This document shows, in pieces, positions 18,527 to 27,590 of a stretch of DNA of 64,000 nt. Position 1 is the first letter of the stretch. The number at the start of each line of letters is the position of its first letter. A model generated the notes under the pieces. The model saw only the letters and a program-made list of their open reading frames with translations. It did no database searches and had not been told where the DNA came from. Position numbers and translations under genes: made by a program. This DNA comes from Bacteroidota bacterium (lineage in GTDB: Bacteria > Bacteroidota > Bacteroidia > CAILMK01 > JAAYUY01), in the NCBI GenBank assembly GCA_016776505.1, contig JADHTG010000004.1:1-64000 (forward strand). The letters run 5' to 3'.

Positions 18527-19570
18527 GTGAGCGAAATCAACTTTACCCCCATTAATGAACTTGGTGAATTTGGCCTGATAGACAGGCTTACTGAACAAAT
18601 TAAGATCAGCAATTCCTCGACTTTGAAAGCTGGAGGTGACGATTGTGCTGTAATTGATTATAAAAATAAGCAAACACTGGTTTCAACAGATATGCTGGTG
18701 AGCAATGTTCACTTTGACTTGCTTTATACTCCTCTTCAGCATTTAGGATATAAATCTATTGTTGCAGGCATTTCAGACATTTACGGGATGAATGGAATGG
18801 CTGGGCAGGTATTGGTTTCGGTTGCCATAAGTAATCATTTTTCAATTGAAATGCTGGATTTATTATTCAGTGGCATGCTGGCTGCCTGTGAGTATTATAG
18901 CGTTGATTTTGTCGGGGGTGATACCACCACCATAGGAAGTGGACTAGTGATTAATGTAACTGCTATGGGGCATGCTTCCAAAAAAGATATCGTTTACAGA
19001 AACGGAGCAAAAAAGAATGATGTCCTATGCGTTACAGGAGACCTTGGAGCGGCATATACCGGACTTCTTATCCTGGAACGTGAAAAACATGTTTACCTGG
19101 AAGATAAAAAAATGCAACCCAAACTGGAGGGTTATGACTATGTTCTACAAAGACATCTCAGGCCGGAAGCCCGCATGGATATCGTGAAAAATTTCAGGGA
19201 ATTACATATTAAACCCACAGCAATGATAGATATTTCTGACGGTTTAAGTTCTGAAATACTTCACATTAGTAAACAGTCTAAACTGGGTTGCAAGCTGTTC
19301 GAGGATAAAATACCAATTGATCCATCCACATACCATACCGCACGAGAACTTAATCTGGATCCCACTACCTGTTCATTAAGTGGAGGGGAAGATTATGAGT
19401 TGCTATTTACCCTGCCGGTCGAAGAATTTGAGAAAATTAAGGATCATCCGGATTTTACACCAATTGGTCATATGACCGATGAGGATTTTGGATGTAAGCT
19501 GATTTCCAAATCAGGAGGCGAACATGAATTAAAAGCGCAGGGATGGAAAGTATTTGGTGGAGAGGAATGA
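18527..19570 (+). CDS. thiL: Thiamine-monophosphate kinase
   Basis: Phosphorylates thiamine monophosphate to the active diphosphate. The 347-residue form begins at a GTG giving SEINFTPINELGEFGLIDRL, the normal family start; a longer frame from 18464 would translate through a terminator hairpin. ATP and Mg2+ motifs are visible: GGDDCAVID near 37-45, STDMLVSNVHF, the VGGDTT motif, ISDGLSSEI and SGGEDYELLF. The secondary thiamine-phosphate synthase homologue YjbQ is also in this window, at 26855, but on a separate unit. Confidence 0.93.
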   Translation: MSEINFTPINELGEFGLIDRLTEQIKISNSSTLKAGGDDCAVIDYKNKQTLVSTDMLVSNVHFDLLYTPLQHLGYKSIVAGISDIYGMNGMAGQVLVSVAISNHFSIEMLDLLFSGMLAACEYYSVDFVGGDTTTIGSGLVINVTAMGHASKKDIVYRNGAKKNDVLCVTGDLGAAYTGLLILEREKHVYLEDKKMQPKLEGYDYVLQRHLRPEARMDIVKNFRELHIKPTAMIDISDGLSSEILHISKQSKLGCKLFEDKIPIDPSTYHTARELNLDPTTCSLSGGEDYELLFTLPVEEFEKIKDHPDFTPIGHMTDEDFGCKLISKSGGEHELKAQGWKVFGGEE

Positions 19571-19572
19571 AA

Positions 19573-19614
19573 GTGAAAAGTTAAAGGTTAAAAGTTATAA
19601 GTGGACAGTTGAAT
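19573..19614 (+). repeat. Six 7-bp tandem units ending at the amidase start codon
   Basis: Six degenerate heptamers all starting with GT (GTTAAAA, GTTAAAG and variants) run without interruption. The seventh heptamer contains the ATG at 19616. The whole spacer between thiL and the amidase gene is this array. It is purine-rich on the coding strand. Confidence 0.75.
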
Positions 19615-19615
19615 A

Positions 19616-20902
19616 ATGATAAAAGGGATATTTAGAATAGCGTGTTTTTTGTTTTTTCCATTGGGTTTATTTGCGCAGCAATTAACTCATCTCGAATCAA
19701 AAGGGGATTATTTTCATGTGTATTCCCTTGAAATTGACAGCGGAAAACTCACGACCATTCTACTTCCCCTGTCCATAACAGGAATGTCTTTCCAACTTGA
19801 ACTGGATGAAAGCTTTGAAGGAACATATATCCTTAACGGACATGACAGGAAAGATATTCATCCCAATACACACGATAAAGAAACCAAATATGAAGGCTTG
19901 TACCTGGTTTCAGAATTGATATTATTTGACCCGGCCATTTCAAGCTTTCAGCTTTATACAACTCTTTCTTCAGGTAAAATGATGCTGCATTTTTACCATG
20001 CTGGAAGTCCCGCTAAGCCTCAAAAAAAAAAGCACGCAAATGCCGATTCTTCAGATTGTTCAAAACCAATAAGCATTGACCAGAGTGCCTGGAGAGCGGG
20101 CTTACCCGCTCCAACAGTATTACCCACCTATACAGAAACCGACCATATTGTAATTCATCATACAGCAGGATCGAACAGCAACACCGATCCTTTATCCGCT
20201 ATACGGACCATTTATATTTACCATACAGAAACCAATGGATGGGACGATATTGGTTATAACTATGTGATTGCAAGGGATGGGAGTTTGTATGATGGCCGGG
20301 ACGGACAGGGACAGGTGGAAGAAGATTTTGTAAAAGGAGCTCATTTTTGTGCGAAAAACTCAAACACCATGGGAATTGCCATCATGGGAACTTATACGGA
20401 TGAGGCTCCTCCTGACACAGCAGTCGAAACAGGGATCAGACTTTTAAGCTGGAAGTTACATAAAGATGGTCTTAATCCCCTGGACAGTTCAATTCATCCG
20501 AGAGGGACAACAAACTACCTTCCAGTTATTTGCGGCCACCGTGATGGCTGTGCTACTGAATGTCCGGGAGAGTTTTTATTTGATATGTTTCTTGATATCC
20601 GGCAGGAGGTTTGGCAGATAATCCAAAATTGCCCACCTCTTTCAGTTACTGAAGCAAAAACTGGTTTTTCCTTTTCGTTCTATCCTCAGCCTGCAATGAA
20701 CCTGATTTACATTCAATTTTCTGATGAATTGAATCAACCAGCCCGGGTTGAAATACATGATCTGAATGGAAAGTTGCAATTGGATGAATTTCTAGATCAT
20801 TCGAACTCCAGCATGGATGTGGGTATTTTGCACAGCGGACTGTTTGTTTTTAGTATTTGGCGTGGCGGACATGTTTATCGGCAATTAATGATTAAGCTTT
20901 AA
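19616..20902 (+). CDS. Secreted N-acetylmuramoyl-L-alanine amidase (PGRP type) with T9SS sorting domain
   Basis: Peptidoglycan amidase exported by type IX secretion. The signal peptide ends near FAQQ (residue 21). An N-terminal beta domain spans 22-140. The amidase_2/PGRP domain covers about 150-335. Its zinc ligands are His181 or 182 (HHTAG), His308 (GHRDG) and Cys316 (ATECPG), and Tyr214 is the likely catalytic tyrosine, so it should be active. The last 80 residues, from YPQPAMN to RQLMIKL, are a type A sorting domain. A surface or released amidase may attack other bacteria or remodel the wall; which one is not shown. Confidence 0.9.
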   Translation: MIKGIFRIACFLFFPLGLFAQQLTHLESKGDYFHVYSLEIDSGKLTTILLPLSITGMSFQLELDESFEGTYILNGHDRKDIHPNTHDKETKYEGLYLVSELILFDPAISSFQLYTTLSSGKMMLHFYHAGSPAKPQKKKHANADSSDCSKPISIDQSAWRAGLPAPTVLPTYTETDHIVIHHTAGSNSNTDPLSAIRTIYIYHTETNGWDDIGYNYVIARDGSLYDGRDGQGQVEEDFVKGAHFCAKNSNTMGIAIMGTYTDEAPPDTAVETGIRLLSWKLHKDGLNPLDSSIHPRGTTNYLPVICGHRDGCATECPGEFLFDMFLDIRQEVWQIIQNCPPLSVTEAKTGFSFSFYPQPAMNLIYIQFSDELNQPARVEIHDLNGKLQLDEFLDHSNSSMDVGILHSGLFVFSIWRGGHVYRQLMIKL

Positions 20903-20984
20903 CCGGACCGTTATTTTGTAAATCGGGCTTCCTTATTGAAGAAAAACGAACAAGGATTTTAAGGAATCTTGCTGGTCAGGATGC

Positions 20985-21006
20985 GATTCCTGCTTGCGCA
21001 GGAATC
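20985..21006. terminator. Hairpin in the convergent spacer
   Basis: GATTCCTGC at 20985-20993 pairs with GCAGGAATC at 20998-21006 around a TTGC loop. It sits in the 197-bp spacer between the convergent amidase and 21100-21621 genes. No T-run follows on either strand, so a terminator role is only suggested by position. Confidence 0.4.
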
Positions 21007-21099
21007 ACGCCTATGTGGAAGGTTGTTGCAGGAATGAGGATAGGTTAAAGTTGAAGAAACTCTCGACTGCCTTACTGTTTTTTGTGATTTAACTCAACC

Positions 21100-21621
21100 C
21101 TACTCTTCCGGGTTTACCATTTCTGTTAAAGAAGAATGAATTTCCATGGCTTGTTTTAGTTCTATTATAATGTTTTCACAGCTGCTCCGGGCCGATCCGA
21201 ATTTCAAAAGGAGAGAGGTCAGATCTGTTGCTGTCATGGCATCGCTTAAATAGGAAAACAAACTATTAGAATAGGATTGTGCAAGCAGGCACTTGTCTTC
21301 CATCTCTCCGGCCATAAGTTTAATGTCAATGCCACCCTTGTCATCTGGTATTTTATTAATATCCAATAATTCATCCTGAGCATATCCCACTGATGCTTGT
21401 AAATTCTCAAGCTCATAAGTGCTTTGCTCCACGTACAGGCGAGCTTCACCATGATCCACGGCATTCAAGGCATCTTCAATGTTTTCCAGCATATTTTCAG
21501 CATTTGAAAGAGCATGCTCTGTATATTTTCCTGCCTCTTTGATGTCTTTTATCAATGACTTATCTTGTGCTGAGGCGAAAATGAACAGGCTCGATAAGAT
21601 GGTTGTTAAAATGAATTTCAT
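21100..21621 (-). CDS. Small periplasmic helical protein, unknown function
   Basis: A 173-residue exported protein. The signal peptide (MKFILTTILSSLFIFASAQ) is followed by an acidic, almost wholly helical protein with heptad-like patterns, especially 30-75 and 115-160. Two cysteines (near 110 and 148) could form a disulfide. No family recognised. Its ATG overlaps the S9 peptidase stop as ATGA, so it is translated with that gene and is the last of a five-gene minus-strand run. A role linked to the peptidase is possible from context only. Confidence 0.75.
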   Translation of the reverse strand: MKFILTTILSSLFIFASAQDKSLIKDIKEAGKYTEHALSNAENMLENIEDALNAVDHGEARLYVEQSTYELENLQASVGYAQDELLDINKIPDDKGGIDIKLMAGEMEDKCLLAQSYSNSLFSYLSDAMTATDLTSLLLKFGSARSSCENIIIELKQAMEIHSSLTEMVNPEE

Positions 21622-24458
21622 GGTTCTTTTTTTATAAGTTCATATCCCGATTTCTTTCCTTTCTTAGTAGCAGGAATTCCTTCAATCATCCATTCCGGGG
21701 GGGCTTGATCCTTCAGGTAATGATCAAAAAACTGGCTCATTCGTATACTTAGATCCATCCTGTTAGGCCATTTTCGCAAATTGTGTGCCTCCTTGTTGTA
21801 GGTAAGCATCCATGCCGGTTTTTCCAGCCTCCTGAGAGCTACAAAGAATTCAATACCCTGGTACCAGGGTACTGCTCCATCCTTGTCGTTATGCATCAGT
21901 AAAACAGGAGTGTTCACCTGGTCTGCATAAAACAATGGAGAATTTTCAATATACAGGTCGAGGTTTTCCCAAATAGATGAGCCAATTCGGCTTTGCCCTG
22001 CCTCATACTGGAACATCCTGCTCCTGCCGGATTCCCATCGAATACCACCAAATGCAGAGGTCATGTTGCTGACAACGGCACCTGCCATCGCACAGGCAAA
22101 TAAATTGGTTTGAGTGACAATATAAGCAGTTTGATACCCACCCCAACTTTGACCCTGTAAACCCAATTTATCTTTATCTACAAATCCTGATTCCAGGAGG
22201 TAATTTGTTCCGCTAAGTACGGTTTTTAAGGCTGATTTTCCGGGATATCCCTTAGTATAATGAATATCCGGAATAAAAACCAGGTAGCCATTGCTGGTAA
22301 ACAAGGGAAAAGATATCACGGAATGACTGGGTTTTGGAGGATAATAATTGTGAAGACCATCCGTATAGCGCTCATAATAATAAACTATCATCGGGTATTT
22401 TTTTTGCGGATCAAAATTCTCCGGCTTATAAAGCAAGCCCTGGTTTTCAACTCCATCATCCATTTCCCATTTGATAATCTCTACACTTCCCCACAAATAA
22501 TCATCCTGCTGAGGATTGGCATCGCTTAGTTTTAGAATTGTTTTGAAATGATCCAGGCTTATATAAATTTCAGGACATTCTGTAAATGAACTTTTATACC
22601 AGCAGTAGGTATTTGCCTTCCCGGATCTCTTTAAATAGCTGATCTTATAATCATCAAAAATCAAGATCTCCGGATCAGATTCTTCCATTCCTTGAAGTTG
22701 AAAATAACCGGATTTCTTACTTTCTTCATCGAAAGCAGACAACACCAAATCCTGACCCTGGATCAAATAATCCTCCTCTTTATCCAGTTTTACATATCTT
22801 AATCTTGTTTTGTTATTTCTTCCAAAAGAATTGCATAGGTTGGATGCATTATGAGGATGTATTGGATTGATTTTCCACATATCAAAGCGATCATAAATCA
22901 ATATAAATTCATCGTTTTCAGTCCAGGATGCTATTCCATAAGGACGAGGATTTGAGGGCACATCATGAATTTCCTGATATACAGGAAATGGTATTGCAGC
23001 AGACAATTTTGTTTTAATGCCTTTTTGAATAAGGTATGCATACCACGAACTGTCGCTGGCCGCATACCAATAAACATATTTTCCTGCAGGAGAAATTGAA
23101 ATGCTGGATTCTTCCTTTTCAAGAATGAGCGTTCTTTTTCCTGTTTTCAGATCAATCAAATACCCATCAAAATAATGACTTCCGCTCCAGGAGTATGCCT
23201 TTTGGTATTTGGTGCGAGAATATCCCAGAGCATATCTTCCATTCCCGTGATCGAAGATTCCTACCCTCTCCACATCTTCTGTGGCCAGCTGGAGCATTTT
23301 CTTTTTATCGGTAAAATAAACAGCTCTGTAGTTTTTTTTCAGATCTTTTTCAAGACTCTTGATTTGCTGGCTTTGCAATCTTTTGTCCTGCCAATGCCAG
23401 ATGTCCACACTATATTTTTCTTCAACCAGCAGACTGTCTTCAGGCTCAGCAGGAAGAATGGGTACTGTCTCAAAGAAAATACGCTTGGCATTCCTTGAAA
23501 AACTGAGGTTACTGTGCTCGCTGACATTCCAGCCTTCAGGCATGTGCTTATTATTCACATCCACAATTTTCTTAGCTTTTTTATCAGCACTGGCAGCTGC
23601 ATAGTATAAGCTATAATTTTTTATCTCTGATGTATCTTCTGACATAATAAAGGCCACTTGCTTACCCATTTCATCCACAGCAAAATCCTTAATATCTCCT
23701 GCTGTCTTAATTAACTCATGACTTGAGACATTTAGGCTATTAAAAATGATGATCGAAAGGCTGTCCACCGAGTCTTTAATCATTGTTTTGACAAGAAAAA
23801 TGGTTCCGTTTTTTGAAACCGAATAGTCCTTCACATGTTTAAAAATAACTTCTTCCGATGTAAGTGGATTTAAAATATGCAGGTGGGTGTTCAACTGTTT
23901 CTTGAGTTTTTTATTTAATTTTTTCAGTTCTTCCTTTTCAGCTTTGCTGAGCAGACTGTCTGCTTTTTCAGATTGTATTTCTTTTGGTTCTGTTTTCTCC
24001 AGCAAATAGGCAATCCATGAAGAACCTTCTTCTGCCATTTTAAAAGACTTCAGATCGGCAATTTTTATTAAACTGTCTATTGAAAAAATATAAATTCCGA
24101 GGCTATCTTTAGGAAGTTTGTCCTTTTTTACTTTTGCGAATTTCATTTTCCGTATAGTGTCGGATTGGGGATTAATTCGGAACGCAATTAAGTCAGACTG
24201 GTAGGAAAACCTGGCATTGTTGGCCCTCGGGAATTGAATTGTATGGTCTTTTTCCGTTCGATAAAGGTACAAAGCTCCATCACCCTGCTGGGGATTTATT
24301 TCCCATGAAACAAAAGCACCATCGCTGGAAATTACACTTTTACTTACACTCTTCCAGTCTTTATAAACGGAATGATCCAGGGTTTTTTTATTGGGATTTT
24401 GCGCTAAAACTGAATAAAATACGGCAGTAAACAAAAATAAGTATGTCAGTCTTTTCAT
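21618..24458 (-). CDS. S9 family serine peptidase (prolyl oligopeptidase/DPP type), exported
   Basis: Periplasmic peptidase of the DPP-IV/acylaminoacyl group. The start is set at MKRLTYLFLFTAVFYSVLAQ, a signal peptide; the frame extends 18 residues upstream without one. The first ~650 residues form an N-terminal beta-propeller with a Lys/Glu-rich insert near 170-200. The C-terminal alpha/beta hydrolase has the nucleophile serine in GQSWGGYQ, an Asp in HNDKDGAVPW and a His in KEAHNL, a complete triad. It follows the MFS gene by 55 bp and overlaps the next gene by 4 bp. It probably feeds peptides to the cell. Confidence 0.92.
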   Translation of the reverse strand: MKRLTYLFLFTAVFYSVLAQNPNKKTLDHSVYKDWKSVSKSVISSDGAFVSWEINPQQGDGALYLYRTEKDHTIQFPRANNARFSYQSDLIAFRINPQSDTIRKMKFAKVKKDKLPKDSLGIYIFSIDSLIKIADLKSFKMAEEGSSWIAYLLEKTEPKEIQSEKADSLLSKAEKEELKKLNKKLKKQLNTHLHILNPLTSEEVIFKHVKDYSVSKNGTIFLVKTMIKDSVDSLSIIIFNSLNVSSHELIKTAGDIKDFAVDEMGKQVAFIMSEDTSEIKNYSLYYAAASADKKAKKIVDVNNKHMPEGWNVSEHSNLSFSRNAKRIFFETVPILPAEPEDSLLVEEKYSVDIWHWQDKRLQSQQIKSLEKDLKKNYRAVYFTDKKKMLQLATEDVERVGIFDHGNGRYALGYSRTKYQKAYSWSGSHYFDGYLIDLKTGKRTLILEKEESSISISPAGKYVYWYAASDSSWYAYLIQKGIKTKLSAAIPFPVYQEIHDVPSNPRPYGIASWTENDEFILIYDRFDMWKINPIHPHNASNLCNSFGRNNKTRLRYVKLDKEEDYLIQGQDLVLSAFDEESKKSGYFQLQGMEESDPEILIFDDYKISYLKRSGKANTYCWYKSSFTECPEIYISLDHFKTILKLSDANPQQDDYLWGSVEIIKWEMDDGVENQGLLYKPENFDPQKKYPMIVYYYERYTDGLHNYYPPKPSHSVISFPLFTSNGYLVFIPDIHYTKGYPGKSALKTVLSGTNYLLESGFVDKDKLGLQGQSWGGYQTAYIVTQTNLFACAMAGAVVSNMTSAFGGIRWESGRSRMFQYEAGQSRIGSSIWENLDLYIENSPLFYADQVNTPVLLMHNDKDGAVPWYQGIEFFVALRRLEKPAWMLTYNKEAHNLRKWPNRMDLSIRMSQFFDHYLKDQAPPEWMIEGIPATKKGKKSGYELIKKEP

Positions 24459-24513
24459 ATATGGCATATTTCGAAATAGAAAACGAAAATAAGTGTTTTT
24501 TGTTAATCCCAAT

Positions 24514-25719
24514 TTAGCTTTTAGTTTTAGGTATTTTCAGAAAAAAGACAATTGGAATTCCTCCCATTGCTATATAAGCAGTGAATTTATAGGTGGTTTC
24601 CAGGCCAAAATTCTCTGCCAGCAATCCGACAAAAAATGCTGCTAATGCAGCTATTCCAAACGAAATAGTCATGAAAATACTATTCAGGAATGCAGGCCGC
24701 TTACCTGGTATTTCCTGAACCATGGCCAATAAAACAGGAGCTGTTGCAAAATGGAAAAAGCCAATCAATGCCAAGAGGGCAAACATAATGATCTTTTGGT
24801 CAAACCAAATAAACAGCCACATCAGAAAGGGGCTTATTGTGGCAATAATTAACAGGGTTGTTTTTCTGCCAATTTTGTCTGAAAAAGTACCTGAGAAATA
24901 AGTGCCAAACACACTTCCCACCTGTAATATGGACAATGCTGCAGCACTCAGCCACAAGCTGCCTCCCTTTAAAATGATGAAGGTGGGTAAAAAAACCGTC
25001 AGTGCAGATTTCATAACACCCCGACAAGCCATATAGGCTGTAAGCATTCCAAAAAATGGTATCAATGGTTTTAATGTTTTTACGACGCCTACTTGTTTTT
25101 CCTTGGTGAAATCCTGTGAGATTTTTACTTTTCCCAGGCGAAAATATAAAAATACTGATGAAAGTATCCCAAATGGAATAAGCCTGTATGTTCCTTCCAA
25201 ACCCCAGAAGGAAACAGCCCCAACAATAATTATAGGGCCTAATGTTCTGGCCACCTCTCCTCCAATCATATAATAACTCATGCCTTTTCCAACCCGGTCT
25301 CCGGCCACTTTTTTCATCATAACAGGGGTAGGAATATGGTAAAATGCGGAGCTCATTCCTGCAATTAAAATCAAAACTACCAAAAAAGTATAGGAAGGGG
25401 CCAAACCCAGCAAACTCATGGCAGTGGAAGTGATTGCCGGAGTTATGATAACCATATACCTCATTTTAATTTTATCAGCGAAGGAACCAATGACAGGATT
25501 TAATAATGCCGGTAATGCTTGCATAGAACCCAACAAGCCGGCATAGGTATAACTAAGGCTAAACTTTGAAATGAGTAAGGGTAACACAGGAGATAAAAAT
25601 GAACTGTAAATATCATGCAGCAGATGACTGAATGCTACTAATACAACATTGGCCAGTTGGAACTTTTTATTCTCGTTTAAAGATCCATTTTCTTTAGTTA
25701 CTGCTTGACTGTCAGTCAC
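24514..25719 (-). CDS. MFS transporter, fosmidomycin-resistance (Fsr)-like
   Basis: A 401-residue, 12-helix major facilitator. The N-terminal SHLLHDIYSSFLSPVLPLL and the following GxxADK loop (IGSFADKIKMRY) are typical of the Fsr group of drug and metabolite exporters. The substrate cannot be named from sequence. Its start overlaps the end of the 25712-26845 gene by 8 bp, and the S9 peptidase follows, so it belongs to one transcript with them. Confidence 0.88.
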   Translation of the reverse strand: MTDSQAVTKENGSLNENKKFQLANVVLVAFSHLLHDIYSSFLSPVLPLLISKFSLSYTYAGLLGSMQALPALLNPVIGSFADKIKMRYMVIITPAITSTAMSLLGLAPSYTFLVVLILIAGMSSAFYHIPTPVMMKKVAGDRVGKGMSYYMIGGEVARTLGPIIIVGAVSFWGLEGTYRLIPFGILSSVFLYFRLGKVKISQDFTKEKQVGVVKTLKPLIPFFGMLTAYMACRGVMKSALTVFLPTFIILKGGSLWLSAAALSILQVGSVFGTYFSGTFSDKIGRKTTLLIIATISPFLMWLFIWFDQKIIMFALLALIGFFHFATAPVLLAMVQEIPGKRPAFLNSIFMTISFGIAALAAFFVGLLAENFGLETTYKFTAYIAMGGIPIVFFLKIPKTKS

Positions 25720-26845
25720 TTAAGACCCCCTTGTAATATTCATGTAAATTAAAATTCATCATCCCGACCATTTCAAAAATATTCCGGCTACCCATGAAGA
25801 ATTCATCACGCTTTACATAAAATGGGAAGGGCCGTTTCAGCTGAACAAAATTCTTGTCCATAATGACAAGCGCTTCAATACCTGTGGATGTTTGTCCTAC
25901 ATCATTGGCCTGTAAAGTACTAATCTCAGCCAGGAAATAATTTGTTGTCCGGCAGGTAATAGTTGTGTCCGGTTGCAGGTCATCATTGAGGAAAATATTT
26001 TTAACTAAGCCTGCTCTTACCTTTTCCGAATCATAACTATTAAAAAAGTATACTTCAGAAAAGCTATAATACTTTCTGAAAGCAGCTATCATTTCTTTGT
26101 TTTCCTCATCACGTTTGACTTTAAGACTCCCGGCTTCTTCAAACCGACCTTCTTTTTCCAGGTTTTCAATCACTTGACGATAGGTTTTTAAACGCACGAG
26201 TATAGCTCCTTCCTGCAGCTCTATGATTTGCCTGTCAGCCAATTCTTCATCTAAATTCACCTTTTTTTCAAACGGATTTTGCTTAATCGGCACATTTAAA
26301 AGAATTTGCATATTGTGAAAACTCACATCATTTAGTGGAAAATAATAACGGAAGCCAAGCGAAATGTTGTTTTGAATATAGAATTGCAAACCTGCAAATA
26401 ATTCCAATTCTCTTTTATACTTATCAACTGGCAATGCAAACAAATTATTGGCATCCACACCATCCTGAAACATAGCTTGCAAAACAATCTCTGTCTGAAA
26501 GCCAAATTCAATTTTTAAAGGATCTATTAATTGATAAGCGGGATTGATCACCACATCCAGGTATTTGTATTTATATTTTACAAATGGAACGCTGACCCTT
26601 GAATTTCTCATTGAATAATTAAGCCCGAGACGTAGATCCCAGCTTTCATCTAACTTTTTTTCTGCAAAAAGTCCGATAAACGGCACGCTGCTGCCTTCAA
26701 TTTCCAAGCTGTCAGTTTTGAATTTTGATATATTCATGCCCATATTGATCCCCGGATCAACATATTTCCAGATACCTGTTTTTTCAACTTGTGCAATTGA
26801 AAATAAATGCCATACAGTAAACATCAGAAGCCATACAATTCTCAT
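25712..26845 (-). CDS. Exported protein with beta-barrel-like N-terminus, unknown function
   Basis: A 377-residue protein with a signal peptide (MRIVWLLMFTVWHLFSIAQ). Residues 30-190 alternate short amphipathic strands (LRLGLNYSMRNSR, LGFRYYFPLNDVSF) like a small outer-membrane barrel. At 215-255 there is a charged helical pair (ENLEKEGRFEEAGSLKVKRDEE) with UVR-like spacing. The final 120 residues are a mixed domain. No named family recognised. It lies 9 bp after yjbQ and overlaps the MFS gene. Confidence 0.7.
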   Translation of the reverse strand: MRIVWLLMFTVWHLFSIAQVEKTGIWKYVDPGINMGMNISKFKTDSLEIEGSSVPFIGLFAEKKLDESWDLRLGLNYSMRNSRVSVPFVKYKYKYLDVVINPAYQLIDPLKIEFGFQTEIVLQAMFQDGVDANNLFALPVDKYKRELELFAGLQFYIQNNISLGFRYYFPLNDVSFHNMQILLNVPIKQNPFEKKVNLDEELADRQIIELQEGAILVRLKTYRQVIENLEKEGRFEEAGSLKVKRDEENKEMIAAFRKYYSFSEVYFFNSYDSEKVRAGLVKNIFLNDDLQPDTTITCRTTNYFLAEISTLQANDVGQTSTGIEALVIMDKNFVQLKRPFPFYVKRDEFFMGSRNIFEMVGMMNFNLHEYYKGVLSD

Positions 26846-26854
26846 ATATCTCTT

Positions 26855-27271
26855 TTATTCTCCAATGATCTTAACCAAAGCCCTTTTTCTTCGTTTGCCA
26901 TCAAATTCTCCATAAAATATTTGTTCCCAGGGGCCAAAATCCAGTTTTCCATTGGTGATTGCCACGATCACTTCCCGACCCATAACAGTTCTTTTCAAAT
27001 GAGCATCTGCATTGTCCTCGAAACTATTGTGCCTGTATTGTGAATGCGGCTTTTCCGGTGCCAGTTTTTCCAGCCAGACTTCAAAATCCTGGTGTAATCC
27101 CGCTTCATCATCATTGATAAAAACACTGGCAGTAATATGCATGGCATTTACTAGTATCAATCCTTCCTGCACACCGCTTTCATCAATGCATTGTTGCACC
27201 AGATGGGTTATATTTATCAGCTCTCGCCTTGCACTGATTTCAAACCAAAGTTCTTTTCTGAATGATTTCAT
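26855..27271 (-). CDS. yjbQ: YjbQ/UPF0047 family protein (secondary thiamine-phosphate synthase)
   Basis: A 138-residue trimeric enzyme family with weak thiamine-phosphate synthase activity in E. coli. The signature is intact: [12 protein letters not shown] (near 46-57), the [16 protein letters not shown] segment with conserved His residues, and the C-terminal [18 protein letters not shown]. The native role in most bacteria is unsettled. First gene of the minus-strand run down to 21100, with a -7 box 22 bp upstream. Confidence 0.93.
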   Translation of the reverse strand: MKSFRKELWFEISARRELINITHLVQQCIDESGVQEGLILVNAMHITASVFINDDEAGLHQDFEVWLEKLAPEKPHSQYRHNSFEDNADAHLKRTVMGREVIVAITNGKLDFGPWEQIFYGEFDGKRRKRALVKIIGE

Positions 27272-27292
27272 AATTGAATCCTTTTGTGATTA

Positions 27293-27300
27293 CAAAAATA
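27293..27300 (-). promoter_or_regulatory. -7 element for the yjbQ operon
   Basis: TATTTTTG on the minus strand is an exact TAnnTTTG and lies 22 bp before the yjbQ ATG at 27271. Confidence 0.45.
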
Positions 27301-27505
27301 CATAAGTCTGCAGGAGTTTTAATTACTTGAATTAAAAGAGCTTTTGATCCGGGGATATATGTTCCTCCATAGTTGTTTTGATATAACAAACAAATGACAC
27401 AATCATCAGGGATTTGTTTTAGAGATTAGCATCTATAGTAATTTAACTTCAGTTTTATAAAATCAGTATTATTCCATACCTAATTTGAATATGTTATTTA
27501 CAAGT

Positions 27506-27535
27506 TTTGGACTTGCACCTCTTTTTGTATATTTA
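27506..27535 (+). promoter_or_regulatory. Promoter of propeller gene P1
   Basis: A -33 TTTG at 27506-27509 is followed after 18 bp by TATATTTA at 27528-27535, one base from the TAnnTTTG consensus. The leader would be about 50 bases. The other plus-strand propeller gene has the same spacing and the same final A. Confidence 0.55.
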
Positions 27536-27590
27536 CCTTCCCTTAATCAGTACGATAAATTGATTGAAATCAAATAACAATAATTGATAT

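Larger units (their letters stand above)
27272..27590. other. Divergent intergenic region of 319 bp
   Basis: This is the longest gene-free stretch after the window start. It lies between yjbQ (minus) and propeller P1 (plus). It holds one -7 box for yjbQ and one full promoter for P1. The rest (about 27310-27500) is AT-rich, and I see no ORF, hairpin or repeat in it. Confidence 0.6.

Noticed and set aside
19573-19614. Heptamer arrays as CRISPR
   Set aside because: Units are 7 bp with no spacers, and no cas genes are present.
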